Below are positions 44,013 through 51,700 of a DNA stretch of 64,000 bases, piece after piece; position 1 is the stretch's first letter; every line of letters begins with the position of its first letter. The stretch lies in contig NZ_MKUD01000058.1 in the NCBI RefSeq assembly GCF_001898575.1, forward strand, positions 310,001-374,000, read 5' to 3'. A program made the translations under genes and the position numbers. The stretch comes from Spirosoma sp. 48-14. Its GTDB lineage: Bacteria; Bacteroidota; Bacteroidia; Cytophagales; Spirosomataceae. The notes under the pieces were generated by a model. That model saw only the letters and a program-made list of their open reading frames with translations. It ran no database searches and was not told the origin of the DNA.

Positions 44013-45278
44013 CTACAAATCTTTTATATTTCCGAAGCCAATCACATCCCGATATACGGGATTGTCGCGCAGTTCAGTAGCCCGAATCAGCTTATCGGCA
44101 CCGAATTTTGTTTTCAACTCATAGAGCGTTTTTCGGAGCGTGGCTTTACGGGTATCATTTTCAAATAAACTAAGGGGAACAACTTCAGCAGGAATAAACC
44201 GAAAAACAGCTACACACATACTTCGTAACTGTTCGTTCAGAACAGGTTCGCACCGATGGGCGACCTGAAATTTGTCCAACCGCTCCCGAATAATGCGATA
44301 GAGTTCAGGGCCATCCTGCTTGGGCTCTGTAAAATGAACTTCATAGTTATAGGTCTTACCCGAATGATAGCGGCAGGAGAATGACAAATCCTGACAAAAT
44401 AGCTCTTTGCGAACCATTCGTCGTTCGAGTGTCAGGCAAAGCGATTGTAGCAATTCATCCAGTCGCTCGGGCGAGCATCGCTGATCGGCCGAGATAGTAC
44501 GCATGGCCGACATACTTTTAGTCTCTTCGACGGTATCAAAGTCAACTTCTCCGCCAAAATTTAACCGCAAATGCCAGTGCCACCCTACAATACTCTGACA
44601 AACCGCCCGAAGGTGCTCTGGTTTTGCATAGCGTAGATCAATGGGCGTATGCACACCACCCGCCTGCAAACGAGCCGCCATGCGCTGGCCAATGCCCGGC
44701 AAATCAGTTAGGGTCAGCGAACGGAGCACATCATCAATGGTTTCAGGCGTAATAAGGGTCATGCCGTCGGGCTTTTGAATATCCGATGCCAGTTTGGCCA
44801 GAAACACATTTGGAGCAATACCGATCGAGCAGCGGAGCCAGTCGCCCACTTTTTCACGTATGGCCTGTTTAATTGCCAAAGCCGTTTGTCGTACATCCTT
44901 ATAGACCAGTTGGTAATTTGTTAAATCCACTACAGCCTCATCAATGCTTTTGGGCACCACATCGTCTGAAAATTGCCGAAGTACGTCGATGATTTTGACA
45001 TGGAACTCCCGGTACCGATTGGGATGCGTTTCGATAGGTACTAAATCCGGGCAGAGTACGATTGCTTCGTCCAGCCGCATTCCGGTTTTCACCCCACGTA
45101 ATTTAGCCTCGATTGATGGGGCGATCACACAACCATGCCGACCTGTGTATACGCACACCCCCACCGGCCGACCACGTAACCAGTAGTTCACTTGTTGCTC
45201 ACACGAGGCAAAAAAGCTGTTCATATCGACAAAAAGTACTGTTGGCAGCGTGTGTGTGCCCAATCGGTTCCGTTTCAT
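44013..45278 (-). CDS. Y-family (UmuC/DinB-type) DNA polymerase
   Basis: 421 residues. The palm motif is LFVDMNSFFASCEQQVN and the catalytic acidic pair SIDEAVVDL. The HhH element is LTDLPGIGQRMAARL and the little-finger domain follows from about 230. UmuC-like length and the neighbouring S24 repressor-type gene point to a translesion polymerase under an SOS-like switch. The start at 45278 faces that gene across a 156-bp spacer holding repeated TTGTATTAT half-sites. Confidence 0.93.
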   Translation of the reverse strand: MKRNRLGTHTLPTVLFVDMNSFFASCEQQVNYWLRGRPVGVCVYTGRHGCVIAPSIEAKLRGVKTGMRLDEAIVLCPDLVPIETHPNRYREFHVKIIDVLRQFSDDVVPKSIDEAVVDLTNYQLVYKDVRQTALAIKQAIREKVGDWLRCSIGIAPNVFLAKLASDIQKPDGMTLITPETIDDVLRSLTLTDLPGIGQRMAARLQAGGVHTPIDLRYAKPEHLRAVCQSIVGWHWHLRLNFGGEVDFDTVEETKSMSAMRTISADQRCSPERLDELLQSLCLTLERRMVRKELFCQDLSFSCRYHSGKTYNYEVHFTEPKQDGPELYRIIRERLDKFQVAHRCEPVLNEQLRSMCVAVFRFIPAEVVPLSLFENDTRKATLRKTLYELKTKFGADKLIRATELRDNPVYRDVIGFGNIKDL

Positions 45279-45326
45279 TAATTTTTGGATAGAAAAGTGT
45301 CTTACAGTACTAGCATACGTCTATAT

Positions 45327-45378
45327 TTGTAGTATGTTCTTTATAATACAACTGCAATATATTTTACTTGTATTATAA
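45327..45378. promoter_or_regulatory. Three TTGTATTAT-type half-sites between polymerase and S24 genes
   Basis: TTATAATACAA (45341-45351) and TTGTATTATAA (45368-45378) form a perfect 11-bp inverted repeat with a 16-bp spacer. A third near-copy TTGTAGTAT lies at 45327-45335, paired closely with the inverted site. This is a plausible operator for the neighbouring helix-turn-helix/S24 protein, controlling both divergent genes. Confidence 0.6.
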
Positions 45379-45434
45379 TATCCAACTATCCAGACCATCA
45401 TATCCAATAAATTGTTCAAAAAATTAGCTGTATT

Positions 45435-46112
45435 GTGACGATTCAGGACCGACTAAAGCAGGTTTTCGATGCCCTAGGCATAACGATCTACCAGATTTCC
45501 AAGGAGTTAGGCGAAAACCCTTCTAAATTTTATAATATTCTGAACGGTCGGGCCAAACCGTCGTACGATACGATTATGAGTTTGCTGACCTGCTACCCGC
45601 AAATCAGTTCCGACTTTCTGATTCGGGGAAAGTTGCCGGTGTTAAATACTCCAGAGACCAATGTCCGGCTAATGACAGCCGACGAGGATACCCTTGAAGT
45701 CCCCTTCATTCCGGTCAAGTTTTACGCCAGCTTCGTGGAGAGTTATGCCGATGGGATCAACGGAACGGATATGGAAACTTTCCGGGTTCGGAAAGCGGTC
45801 GTAAAAAATCAGAAACAGGCTGTAGTGCTCGAAATTTCGGGCAATAGCATGAGCCCTCAACTAATCCACGGTGCTAAAGTTCTGGCTGTTCCGGTCAGTG
45901 ACAGTAACTGGGAATACCAGTCGGGTGGGGTTTATGCAGTGATGTATCGGGATTATTTCGTCGTAAAACGCATTCGCGACAACGAACTCTTGACCCGTAA
46001 ATACCTTACGCTTCACTCCGATAATCCCAACGGCGGTAACGTGACGGTTCCCTTACAGGATATTCGGGGCATCTGGAAAATCGTCTCGATTGTAGAAGCT
46101 CCGGTGGAATAA
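45435..46112 (+). CDS. XRE/S24 peptidase-domain repressor (LexA/UmuD-like)
   Basis: 225 residues, GTG start (no upstream in-frame ATG). N-terminal helix-turn-helix (about 8-60: ITIYQISKELGENPSKFYNILNG). The C-terminal S24 domain (about 105-225) holds the Ser nucleophile in EISGNSMSPQLIHGAKV and the Lys in RDYFVVKRI. Such proteins cleave themselves under RecA control and so derepress partners; UmuD-like accessory function is also possible. The divergent Y-family polymerase fits an SOS mutagenesis cassette. The cleavage site is not obvious in the linker. Confidence 0.9.
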   Translation: MTIQDRLKQVFDALGITIYQISKELGENPSKFYNILNGRAKPSYDTIMSLLTCYPQISSDFLIRGKLPVLNTPETNVRLMTADEDTLEVPFIPVKFYASFVESYADGINGTDMETFRVRKAVVKNQKQAVVLEISGNSMSPQLIHGAKVLAVPVSDSNWEYQSGGVYAVMYRDYFVVKRIRDNELLTRKYLTLHSDNPNGGNVTVPLQDIRGIWKIVSIVEAPVE

Positions 46113-46124
46113 AAAAACCCAAAC

Positions 46125-46191
46125 AAGTAAGGGTAATCCAGTAGGTAAGGAATTGAAAACAATCGCCTTACCTACTGGATTACCCTTACTT
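46125..46191. repeat. Perfect 26-bp inverted repeat between convergent genes
   Basis: Arms 46125-46150 and 46166-46191 are exact complements. The 15-nt loop carries ATTGAAAACAAT (46152-46163), shared with the hairpin at 43949. ATTTTTG follows on the plus strand, so it may also terminate transcription there. Confidence 0.92.
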
Positions 46192-46202
46192 ATTTTTGAT
46201 CA

Positions 46203-47978
46203 TTACCTGACCACTTTCTCAACATCCTTCTGGTGCGCCCACATGTCCTGGAAAATAGGGCTGTTTTGTTGAAGCCCTGAAAAAGTACCCTCATCAACGA
46301 TCCGGCCATCCTGCATGATATAGATATAATCGAACAAGGGCAGCAGATGCAGCCGATGTAAAGTCGATACAACCGCTTTATCAGCAAACTCCTGCAGAAG
46401 TTCCCGGTAAATCTGGAGTTCCGTTTTAGGATCTACGCTACTCGTCGGTTCATCCAGTAACACAATACCACTGGCACGAGCGGCTAATACACCGCGTGCC
46501 AATGCCAGTCGCTGACGTTGGCCACCCGATAAGTTCACCCCTTTTTCCTGAATATTCGTTTCCAGTCCATTGGGTAATCGACGTACGACTTCGTCAAAAC
46601 GGGCTGCTCGACACACTTCCCGTATATCTTCATCCTCAAAGGGTAGCCCAAGGGTGATATTATAGGCAATTGTGTTCTCGAAAATCTCTGGTTCCTGCGG
46701 AAATAAGGTTACTGTGTTTGCAACAGCGTTCAAATCAGGGTAAGTAGCTCCATCAACCCGAACCGATAACCCTGGCTCAGGAATGTACAGGCCACGCAGC
46801 AGGGTTAGCAATGTACTTTTACCAGAACCACTTTCCCCAATAAAGGCGACTCGTTTACCGCGACCCAGGCGAACTGCCAATTCGTTCAGATGAACCGCTT
46901 TTTGCTTGCTCCCTGCCGGACGACTGTGCGAGAAATTTAACCCGGTAATGTCGATGGTCTGCCAACCCTCTGGCAAGCTTGCATCTTCCGGGCGTTCATA
47001 ACGGACATAGGCTTCGTTAATGGATCGCACCGTCTGCACATCGGTATTATACTGCACAATTTGCGTGTACTGCCAGGCAATGTCGTTGAACACGCTGGTA
47101 AATTGGTTCACATAGCCCAGCAGGGTTACCAATCCCCCTACCAGAAACACCTTACCCGGCTCATAATGCTGATATACATACCCTGTAGCCAACACCACAT
47201 AAATAAGCCCAACCAGCATCGACGCCACAAACCACTTCCATTCATTGATTTTTACCTGCCGAATGAACGGCGGAAAAACAGCCGCTATTTTATGTAGCAA
47301 ACTTTCCTGAATCCGCTGCTCCAGCCGAAGGGTGATAACGGTAATGATATTGGAAAGACTATCGAAAAGCGTCGATGAAACCACATGTTCCCGTTCATTC
47401 GTCTCGTCCAGGGCTACGATAAATGGGCGATCAAACCGGAGAATAACCCAGATAGTCACTATACCCAGGCCCACGCCAATCAGTCCGAAAGTAGGGGAAA
47501 AATAGAGCATGGCCCCAAAGGAAAAGACAAATTTCGCCAGGGCCTGCAAATACATAAACCCATCCTGAAAAAATGTCTTCAGGGCATCATACGCCTTACG
47601 AATCCGATTGATGGTCGCTCCACTGTGGTGATCTTTATGCCAGCCGACCGGTAAATGCAGTGTTTTGTGAAATAAATCATCCAGGAAATTCCGACTCAGG
47701 TTAAACGCCAGCTTTCGCTCCATAACCCGAGCAGGTCCATGAAATATCCATTCCAGTACCTCTAGCCCCATATATCCACCCGCATACAACCAGACCAGCC
47801 TAAGAATAGACGTAGGCTGTTGCTGCAACTCACCAATAAACCAGCCAAATAATAATGGTCGTAAAGCCGCTACGGCATTGGCCATAATGAATAGGCAATA
47901 AACTAGCACATACTGGCGTTTTTCGTGCCGGGCATACACCCAGGCCGTGCGCAGTAGGGCTAAATAAGGATTTTGCAT
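46203..47978 (-). CDS. ABC transporter, fused permease and ATPase
   Basis: 591 residues. An ABC type-1 transmembrane domain of about six segments fills residues 20-330. The nucleotide-binding domain has Walker A FIGESGSGKSTLL, Q loop LFPQEPEIFENTIAYN, signature NLSGGQRQRLALARG, Walker B GIVLLDEPTSS and H loop STLHR. An exporter of the lipid/peptide class, functioning as a homodimer or with an unseen partner. Substrate not deducible. Monocistronic by context. Confidence 0.94.
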   Translation of the reverse strand: MQNPYLALLRTAWVYARHEKRQYVLVYCLFIMANAVAALRPLLFGWFIGELQQQPTSILRLVWLYAGGYMGLEVLEWIFHGPARVMERKLAFNLSRNFLDDLFHKTLHLPVGWHKDHHSGATINRIRKAYDALKTFFQDGFMYLQALAKFVFSFGAMLYFSPTFGLIGVGLGIVTIWVILRFDRPFIVALDETNEREHVVSSTLFDSLSNIITVITLRLEQRIQESLLHKIAAVFPPFIRQVKINEWKWFVASMLVGLIYVVLATGYVYQHYEPGKVFLVGGLVTLLGYVNQFTSVFNDIAWQYTQIVQYNTDVQTVRSINEAYVRYERPEDASLPEGWQTIDITGLNFSHSRPAGSKQKAVHLNELAVRLGRGKRVAFIGESGSGKSTLLTLLRGLYIPEPGLSVRVDGATYPDLNAVANTVTLFPQEPEIFENTIAYNITLGLPFEDEDIREVCRAARFDEVVRRLPNGLETNIQEKGVNLSGGQRQRLALARGVLAARASGIVLLDEPTSSVDPKTELQIYRELLQEFADKAVVSTLHRLHLLPLFDYIYIMQDGRIVDEGTFSGLQQNSPIFQDMWAHQKDVEKVVR

Positions 47979-48073
47979 GATTCCAAGTTGCGGCCTTATT
48001 TCCTTAAGGCAGATTCTATGCTCACAATGGCCAAAAGGGTAGAATAGTTTCGATTATAATCTTTGCCTAATGG

Positions 48074-48104
48074 TTGGTTTTCTAATTGAAATTCAGTAAT
48101 TTTG
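48074..48104 (+). promoter_or_regulatory. Promoter of fusA: TTG-N20-TAATTTTG
   Basis: TTG at 48074-48076 and TAATTTTG at 48097-48104 (TAnnTTTG) with a 20-bp spacer fit the Bacteroidota -33/-7 consensus. Expected leader about 80 nt before the start at 48193. Confidence 0.7.
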
Positions 48105-48192
48105 CGTCCTGATTTGTAAAAGGGTGGCCGAATTATTGGCCAAAGCCCTTCCTTCGAGTTTAGAAAAACATAACTTTCAGTATAACAAGCTA

Positions 48193-50310
48193 ATGGCTCG
48201 CGATTTAAATTTCACGAGAAACATCGGTATCGCTGCCCACATTGATGCGGGTAAGACAACCACCACCGAGCGTATTCTGTATTATGCCGGGGTAAGTCAC
48301 AAGATTGGTGAGGTACACGATGGCGCTGCTACCATGGACTGGATGGAGCAGGAACAAGAGCGGGGTATTACGATTACCTCGGCTGCTACCACTGTCGATT
48401 GGACCTATCGCAATCAAAAGTATCACATCAACATCATTGATACCCCAGGGCACGTTGACTTCACCGTTGAAGTAAACCGCTCGCTGCGTGTACTCGATGG
48501 GCTGGTGTTCCTCTTCAGCGCCGTTGACGGTGTAGAGCCTCAGTCAGAAACCAACTGGCGTCTGGCCAACAATTATCACGTGGCTCGTTTGGGCTTCGTG
48601 AACAAAATGGACCGTTCGGGTGCCGACTTCCTGAATGTCTGCAAGCAGGTAAAAGAAATGCTGGGCAGCTACGCTGTTCCCCTTCAGTTACCAATCGGCG
48701 AAGAAGACAACTTCAAAGGAGTTGTTGACCTGGTTAACTTCCGGGGTATCGTTTGGAACGAATCCGACAAAGGCATGACCTTCGAGGTTGTCCCCATTCC
48801 AGATGATATGTTGGACGAAGCCACCGAATGGCGGGAGAAACTGCTCGAAGCCGTTGCTGAATTCGACGACCAACTCATGGAGAAATACTTTGAGGATCCT
48901 GAGTCGATCTCGGAAGACGAAATTCTGGCTGCGCTTCGCAAAGCGACCATCGCCATGAAAATCGTTCCGATGCTTTGCGGTTCTTCGTTCAAAAACAAAG
49001 GGGTGCAAACCATGCTCGACTATGTGATGGCGCTGCTGCCTTCACCGTTGGACAAGGAGAGCATCAAAGGTACCAATCCAAACACAGGCGAAGAAATCTC
49101 CCGGAAGCCATCTACTTCGGAGCCATTCTCTGCGCTGGCGTTTAAAATTGCTACCGACCCTTACGTAGGTCGCTTGTGCTTTGTTCGCTCGTACTCGGGT
49201 GTTCTGGAGTCTGGTTCATACATCCTGAATAACCGTTCGGGCAACAAAGAGCGGATTTCCCGGATTTTCCAGATGCACGCCAACAAGCAAAATCAGATCG
49301 AACGTCTGGAAGCTGGTGATATTGGTGCTGTAGTTGGATTTAAGGACATCAAAACGGGTGATACGCTATCGGATGAAAAGAACCCAATCGTTCTGGAATC
49401 GATGGTATTCCCCGATCCCGTTATTGGTTACGCTATCGAGCCGAAGAAAACCGCCGATCAGGACAACTTCTCGAAAGCAATTGGTAAGTTGATCGAAGAA
49501 GACCCAACCCTGAAAGTTGAGTCGAACGAAGAAACCGGCCAGACCATTATCCGGGGTATGGGTGAGCTTCACCTCGAAATCATCATCGACCGGATGCGTC
49601 GTGAGTTCAAGGTCGAAGTAAATCAGGGAGCTCCACAGGTAGCTTACAAAGAGAAGCTGACCAAAAACGTTGAGCACCGCGAAGTATACAAGAAACAGAC
49701 AGGTGGTCGTGGTAAGTTTGCCGATATCGTATTCGAACTGGGGCCCCGCGACCCTGAAGAGGATGGCTCGGTTAAACCAGGTCTGCAATTCGAGAATGGT
49801 ATCGTTGGTGGTGTGATTCCCCGCGAATTCATTCAGCCAGTTGCCAAAGGCTTTGAAGAATCGTTGAAAAATGGTCCGCTGGCTGGCTTCCCGCTCGAAA
49901 GCATGAAAGTCCGATTGTTCCACGGTTCGTACCACGATGTTGACTCCGACTCGCTGTCGTTCGAAATGGCGGCTCGTCTGGGCTTCCGTGAAGCGGCTCG
50001 TCAGGCTGGTCCGAAACTGCTCGAACCGATCATGGCCGTTGAAGTTCTGACACCAGAAGAATATACCGGTCCTATCACGGGCGACCTCAACCGTCGTCGC
50101 GGTGTGATGAAAGGTATGGATTCAAAAGCCGGATCGCAGGTGATCAAGGCTGACGTTCCTCTGTCAGAACTGTTCGGTTACGTAACGGATTTGCGTACGA
50201 TGTCGTCGGGTCGTGCTACGGCTAACCTGACCTTCTCGCACTACGAAGTCGTTCCACAGAACATTTCGGACGCAGTAGTCGCTAAAGAAAAAGGTACTGT
50301 GAAGGCGTAA
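48193..50310 (+). CDS. fusA: Elongation factor G
   Basis: 705 residues from MARDLNFTRNIGI at 48193; the longer frame from 48124 adds 23 non-family residues and would use part of the leader. G1 AHIDAGKTTTTERI, G3 DTPGHVDF and G4 NKMDR identify the GTPase. Domains II-V continue to the end (RRGVMKGMDSKAGSQ, LSELFGYVTDLRTMSSGRAT). It catalyses ribosomal translocation. It is not joined to rpsL/rpsG, which normally precede it; the upstream neighbour is a divergent ABC exporter. Its stop codon lies within the following hairpin. Confidence 0.98.
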   Translation: MARDLNFTRNIGIAAHIDAGKTTTTERILYYAGVSHKIGEVHDGAATMDWMEQEQERGITITSAATTVDWTYRNQKYHINIIDTPGHVDFTVEVNRSLRVLDGLVFLFSAVDGVEPQSETNWRLANNYHVARLGFVNKMDRSGADFLNVCKQVKEMLGSYAVPLQLPIGEEDNFKGVVDLVNFRGIVWNESDKGMTFEVVPIPDDMLDEATEWREKLLEAVAEFDDQLMEKYFEDPESISEDEILAALRKATIAMKIVPMLCGSSFKNKGVQTMLDYVMALLPSPLDKESIKGTNPNTGEEISRKPSTSEPFSALAFKIATDPYVGRLCFVRSYSGVLESGSYILNNRSGNKERISRIFQMHANKQNQIERLEAGDIGAVVGFKDIKTGDTLSDEKNPIVLESMVFPDPVIGYAIEPKKTADQDNFSKAIGKLIEEDPTLKVESNEETGQTIIRGMGELHLEIIIDRMRREFKVEVNQGAPQVAYKEKLTKNVEHREVYKKQTGGRGKFADIVFELGPRDPEEDGSVKPGLQFENGIVGGVIPREFIQPVAKGFEESLKNGPLAGFPLESMKVRLFHGSYHDVDSDSLSFEMAARLGFREAARQAGPKLLEPIMAVEVLTPEEYTGPITGDLNRRRGVMKGMDSKAGSQVIKADVPLSELFGYVTDLRTMSSGRATANLTFSHYEVVPQNISDAVVAKEKGTVKA

Positions 50311-50387
50311 TATTGCATTTCTGGCAAATAAGAAAGGCGATCTGAAACTTCAGATCGCCTTTCTTATTTGCTAGAAATGCAATATTA
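50308..50387. repeat. 38-bp inverted repeat with 4-nt loop, starting on the fusA stop codon
   Basis: Arms 50308-50345 and 50350-50387 pair over 38 bp with one mismatch that gives a G-U wobble. The loop is AACT. The left arm begins with the TAA stop of fusA. The right arm ends 3 bp before the stop of the convergent lipoprotein gene (50391). Extremely stable; no T-run. Confidence 0.95.
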
Positions 50388-50390
50388 AAT

Positions 50391-50888
50391 CTAAGGTACA
50401 GGTATATACTTAGATGAGGCTAAAACTTGCTGACCAGATTCAGAATAGAAAAGTGTATTTGAAAAAGTATTTTCATCTAAATAAATCAACGTATAGTTTA
50501 ATGTTGCAGGCGCAGGATAATTAATCACAACTGTCATTTTACTCTCATCATTACGATCAAACTTCCAGGTCAGTGTATACTTATTATTTAAAGGATCGGT
50601 AAGTAAGCCGGACCCATCTGTCTTAAATACTAGCCGAACTCTAGAGTAGTCTGAGCCTGTAGTATTTATTCCATTCATTTTGTATGACGTTTGGACGCCA
50701 CCAATTTGCTGGACTGTTTCATAAAGCTGCCAAGTATGCTGTGTCAATAATTGAGTATTTGTTAAAGGTGCAGGCGTGTCATCTTTTTTGCAACTCGACA
50801 ATACAAGTATTATACTGGTCCAAATAATTAATAAGTTGATCGCACTATTGTCAAATGATTTACCTGTAAAGGCGCGATAGTAATTCAT
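50391..50888 (-). CDS. Small lipoprotein, lipocalin-like
   Basis: 165 residues. A hydrophobic segment precedes the lipobox LSSC (Cys33), followed by the KKDD tail typical of Bacteroidota lipoproteins. The mature part opens LLTQHTWQLYETVQQ, a pattern of lipocalin-like/DUF4923-type proteins, and ends in repeated strands. Base composition is richer in A+T than its neighbours. It sits on the opposite strand between fusA and rpsJ, which are normally adjacent, so it may have been inserted there. Confidence 0.7.
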   Translation of the reverse strand: MNYYRAFTGKSFDNSAINLLIIWTSIILVLSSCKKDDTPAPLTNTQLLTQHTWQLYETVQQIGGVQTSYKMNGINTTGSDYSRVRLVFKTDGSGLLTDPLNNKYTLTWKFDRNDESKMTVVINYPAPATLNYTLIYLDENTFSNTLFYSESGQQVLASSKYIPVP

Positions 50889-50938
50889 AAAAATATAGCT
50901 CAGTAGTGGTTATGATTTTATTCCCTCAAATTTTAGAA

Positions 50939-50991
50939 AACTTTTAATAAAGACATATTATAAATTTTTTTTATGTCTTTATTAAAAAGTT
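50939..50991. repeat. A+T-rich inverted repeat between divergent genes
   Basis: Left arm 50939-50957 and right arm 50972-50991 pair over 19 bp with one extra T bulged in the right arm; 14-nt loop. It lies between the starts of the lipoprotein gene and rpsJ, so it cannot serve as a terminator of either. Confidence 0.8.
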
Positions 50992-51071
50992 GTGAATAGC
51001 AAATGCAGACAGCTTTTCCATATAAGCGCCACAAACCATCGTAGTAACTTTATATTGAACTCAATTTTTCT

Positions 51072-51079
51072 TATCTTTG
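51072..51079 (+). promoter_or_regulatory. Promoter -7 element TATCTTTG of rpsJ
   Basis: TATCTTTG followed by CACCCGC is the typical shape of Bacteroidota ribosomal-protein promoters, 73 bp before the start. The leader then holds a G+C stem, CGCCCG (51093-51098) with CGGGCG (51121-51126), that might have a regulatory role. Confidence 0.75.
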
Positions 51080-51152
51080 CACCCGCATTTACCGCCCGAC
51101 TGGAGTAAATGGTTCTTTCAGCGGGCGTTTGTCTTAAACGAACCACAACACA

Positions 51153-51458
51153 ATGAGCCAAAAAATTCGCATTAAGCTGAAGTCGTTCGACCACATGCTG
51201 GTTGACAAGTCGGCAGAAAAGATCGTGAAAGCGGTTAAATCGACGGGTGCTGTTGTTAGCGGCCCCATCCCCCTGCCAACCAACAAAGAAATCTATACGG
51301 TGCTTCGGTCGCCCCACGTTAACAAAAAGGCCCGTGAGCAATTCCAGCTTTGCACCTACAAACGGTTAGTTGACATCTACAGCAGCAGCGCTAAAACAGT
51401 TGATGCCCTGATGAAACTCGAACTCCCTAGCGGTGTTGACGTAGAAATCAAAGTCTAA
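51153..51458 (+). CDS. rpsJ: 30S ribosomal protein S10
   Basis: 101 residues covering the whole S10 family: MSQKIRIKLKSFDHMLVDKSA, TGAVVSGPIPLPTNKEIYTVLRSPHVNKKA, REQFQLCTYKRLVDI and VDALMKLELPSGVDVEIKV. S10 belongs to the small-subunit head and also acts in antitermination. It usually heads the S10 operon followed by rplC; here it is followed by a terminator and mutL, so it is monocistronic. Confidence 0.98.
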   Translation: MSQKIRIKLKSFDHMLVDKSAEKIVKAVKSTGAVVSGPIPLPTNKEIYTVLRSPHVNKKAREQFQLCTYKRLVDIYSSSAKTVDALMKLELPSGVDVEIKV

Positions 51459-51480
51459 CGAATTTCAGAAAAAGGCTTAC

Positions 51481-51527
51481 TGCCGCTCGTACGAACTGAT
51501 TAGGTTTCGTATGAGCGGCATTTTTTA
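51481..51527 (+). terminator. Intrinsic terminator after rpsJ
   Basis: Stem TGCCGCTCGTACGAA with 51506-51520 (15 bp, one wobble) and a 10-nt loop, then TTTTTTATT. It ends the rpsJ transcript 22 bp after the stop. Confidence 0.93.
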
Positions 51528-51643
51528 TTTGTTAATGTATCAGTAACCACTCATTGAGTGAGTAGCATTCCTCAATGAAAAACATAATAAAGAAACTTAA
51601 TCGCTGCCACTATTTATCCGAATTATAACACCAATCTGCCTGT

Positions 51644-51651
51644 TATTTTTG
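51644..51651 (+). promoter_or_regulatory. Candidate -7 element TATTTTTG before mutL
   Basis: TATTTTTG matches TAnnTTTG 49 bp before the start. No -33 TTG at the usual distance. Confidence 0.4.
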
Positions 51652-51700
51652 TATCTTGTAAGAATACAGTGAACAACAGACCAGGAAGATTTTACTCGTT

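Noticed and set aside
48124..48192. Extended fusA start at 48124
   Set aside because: The extra 23 residues precede the conserved EF-G start MARDLNF and overlap the leader; promoter position fits 48193.
49366..49935. 189-codon frame on the minus strand inside fusA
   Set aside because: Shadow of the strongly constrained EF-G frame; no family pattern and no start signals.
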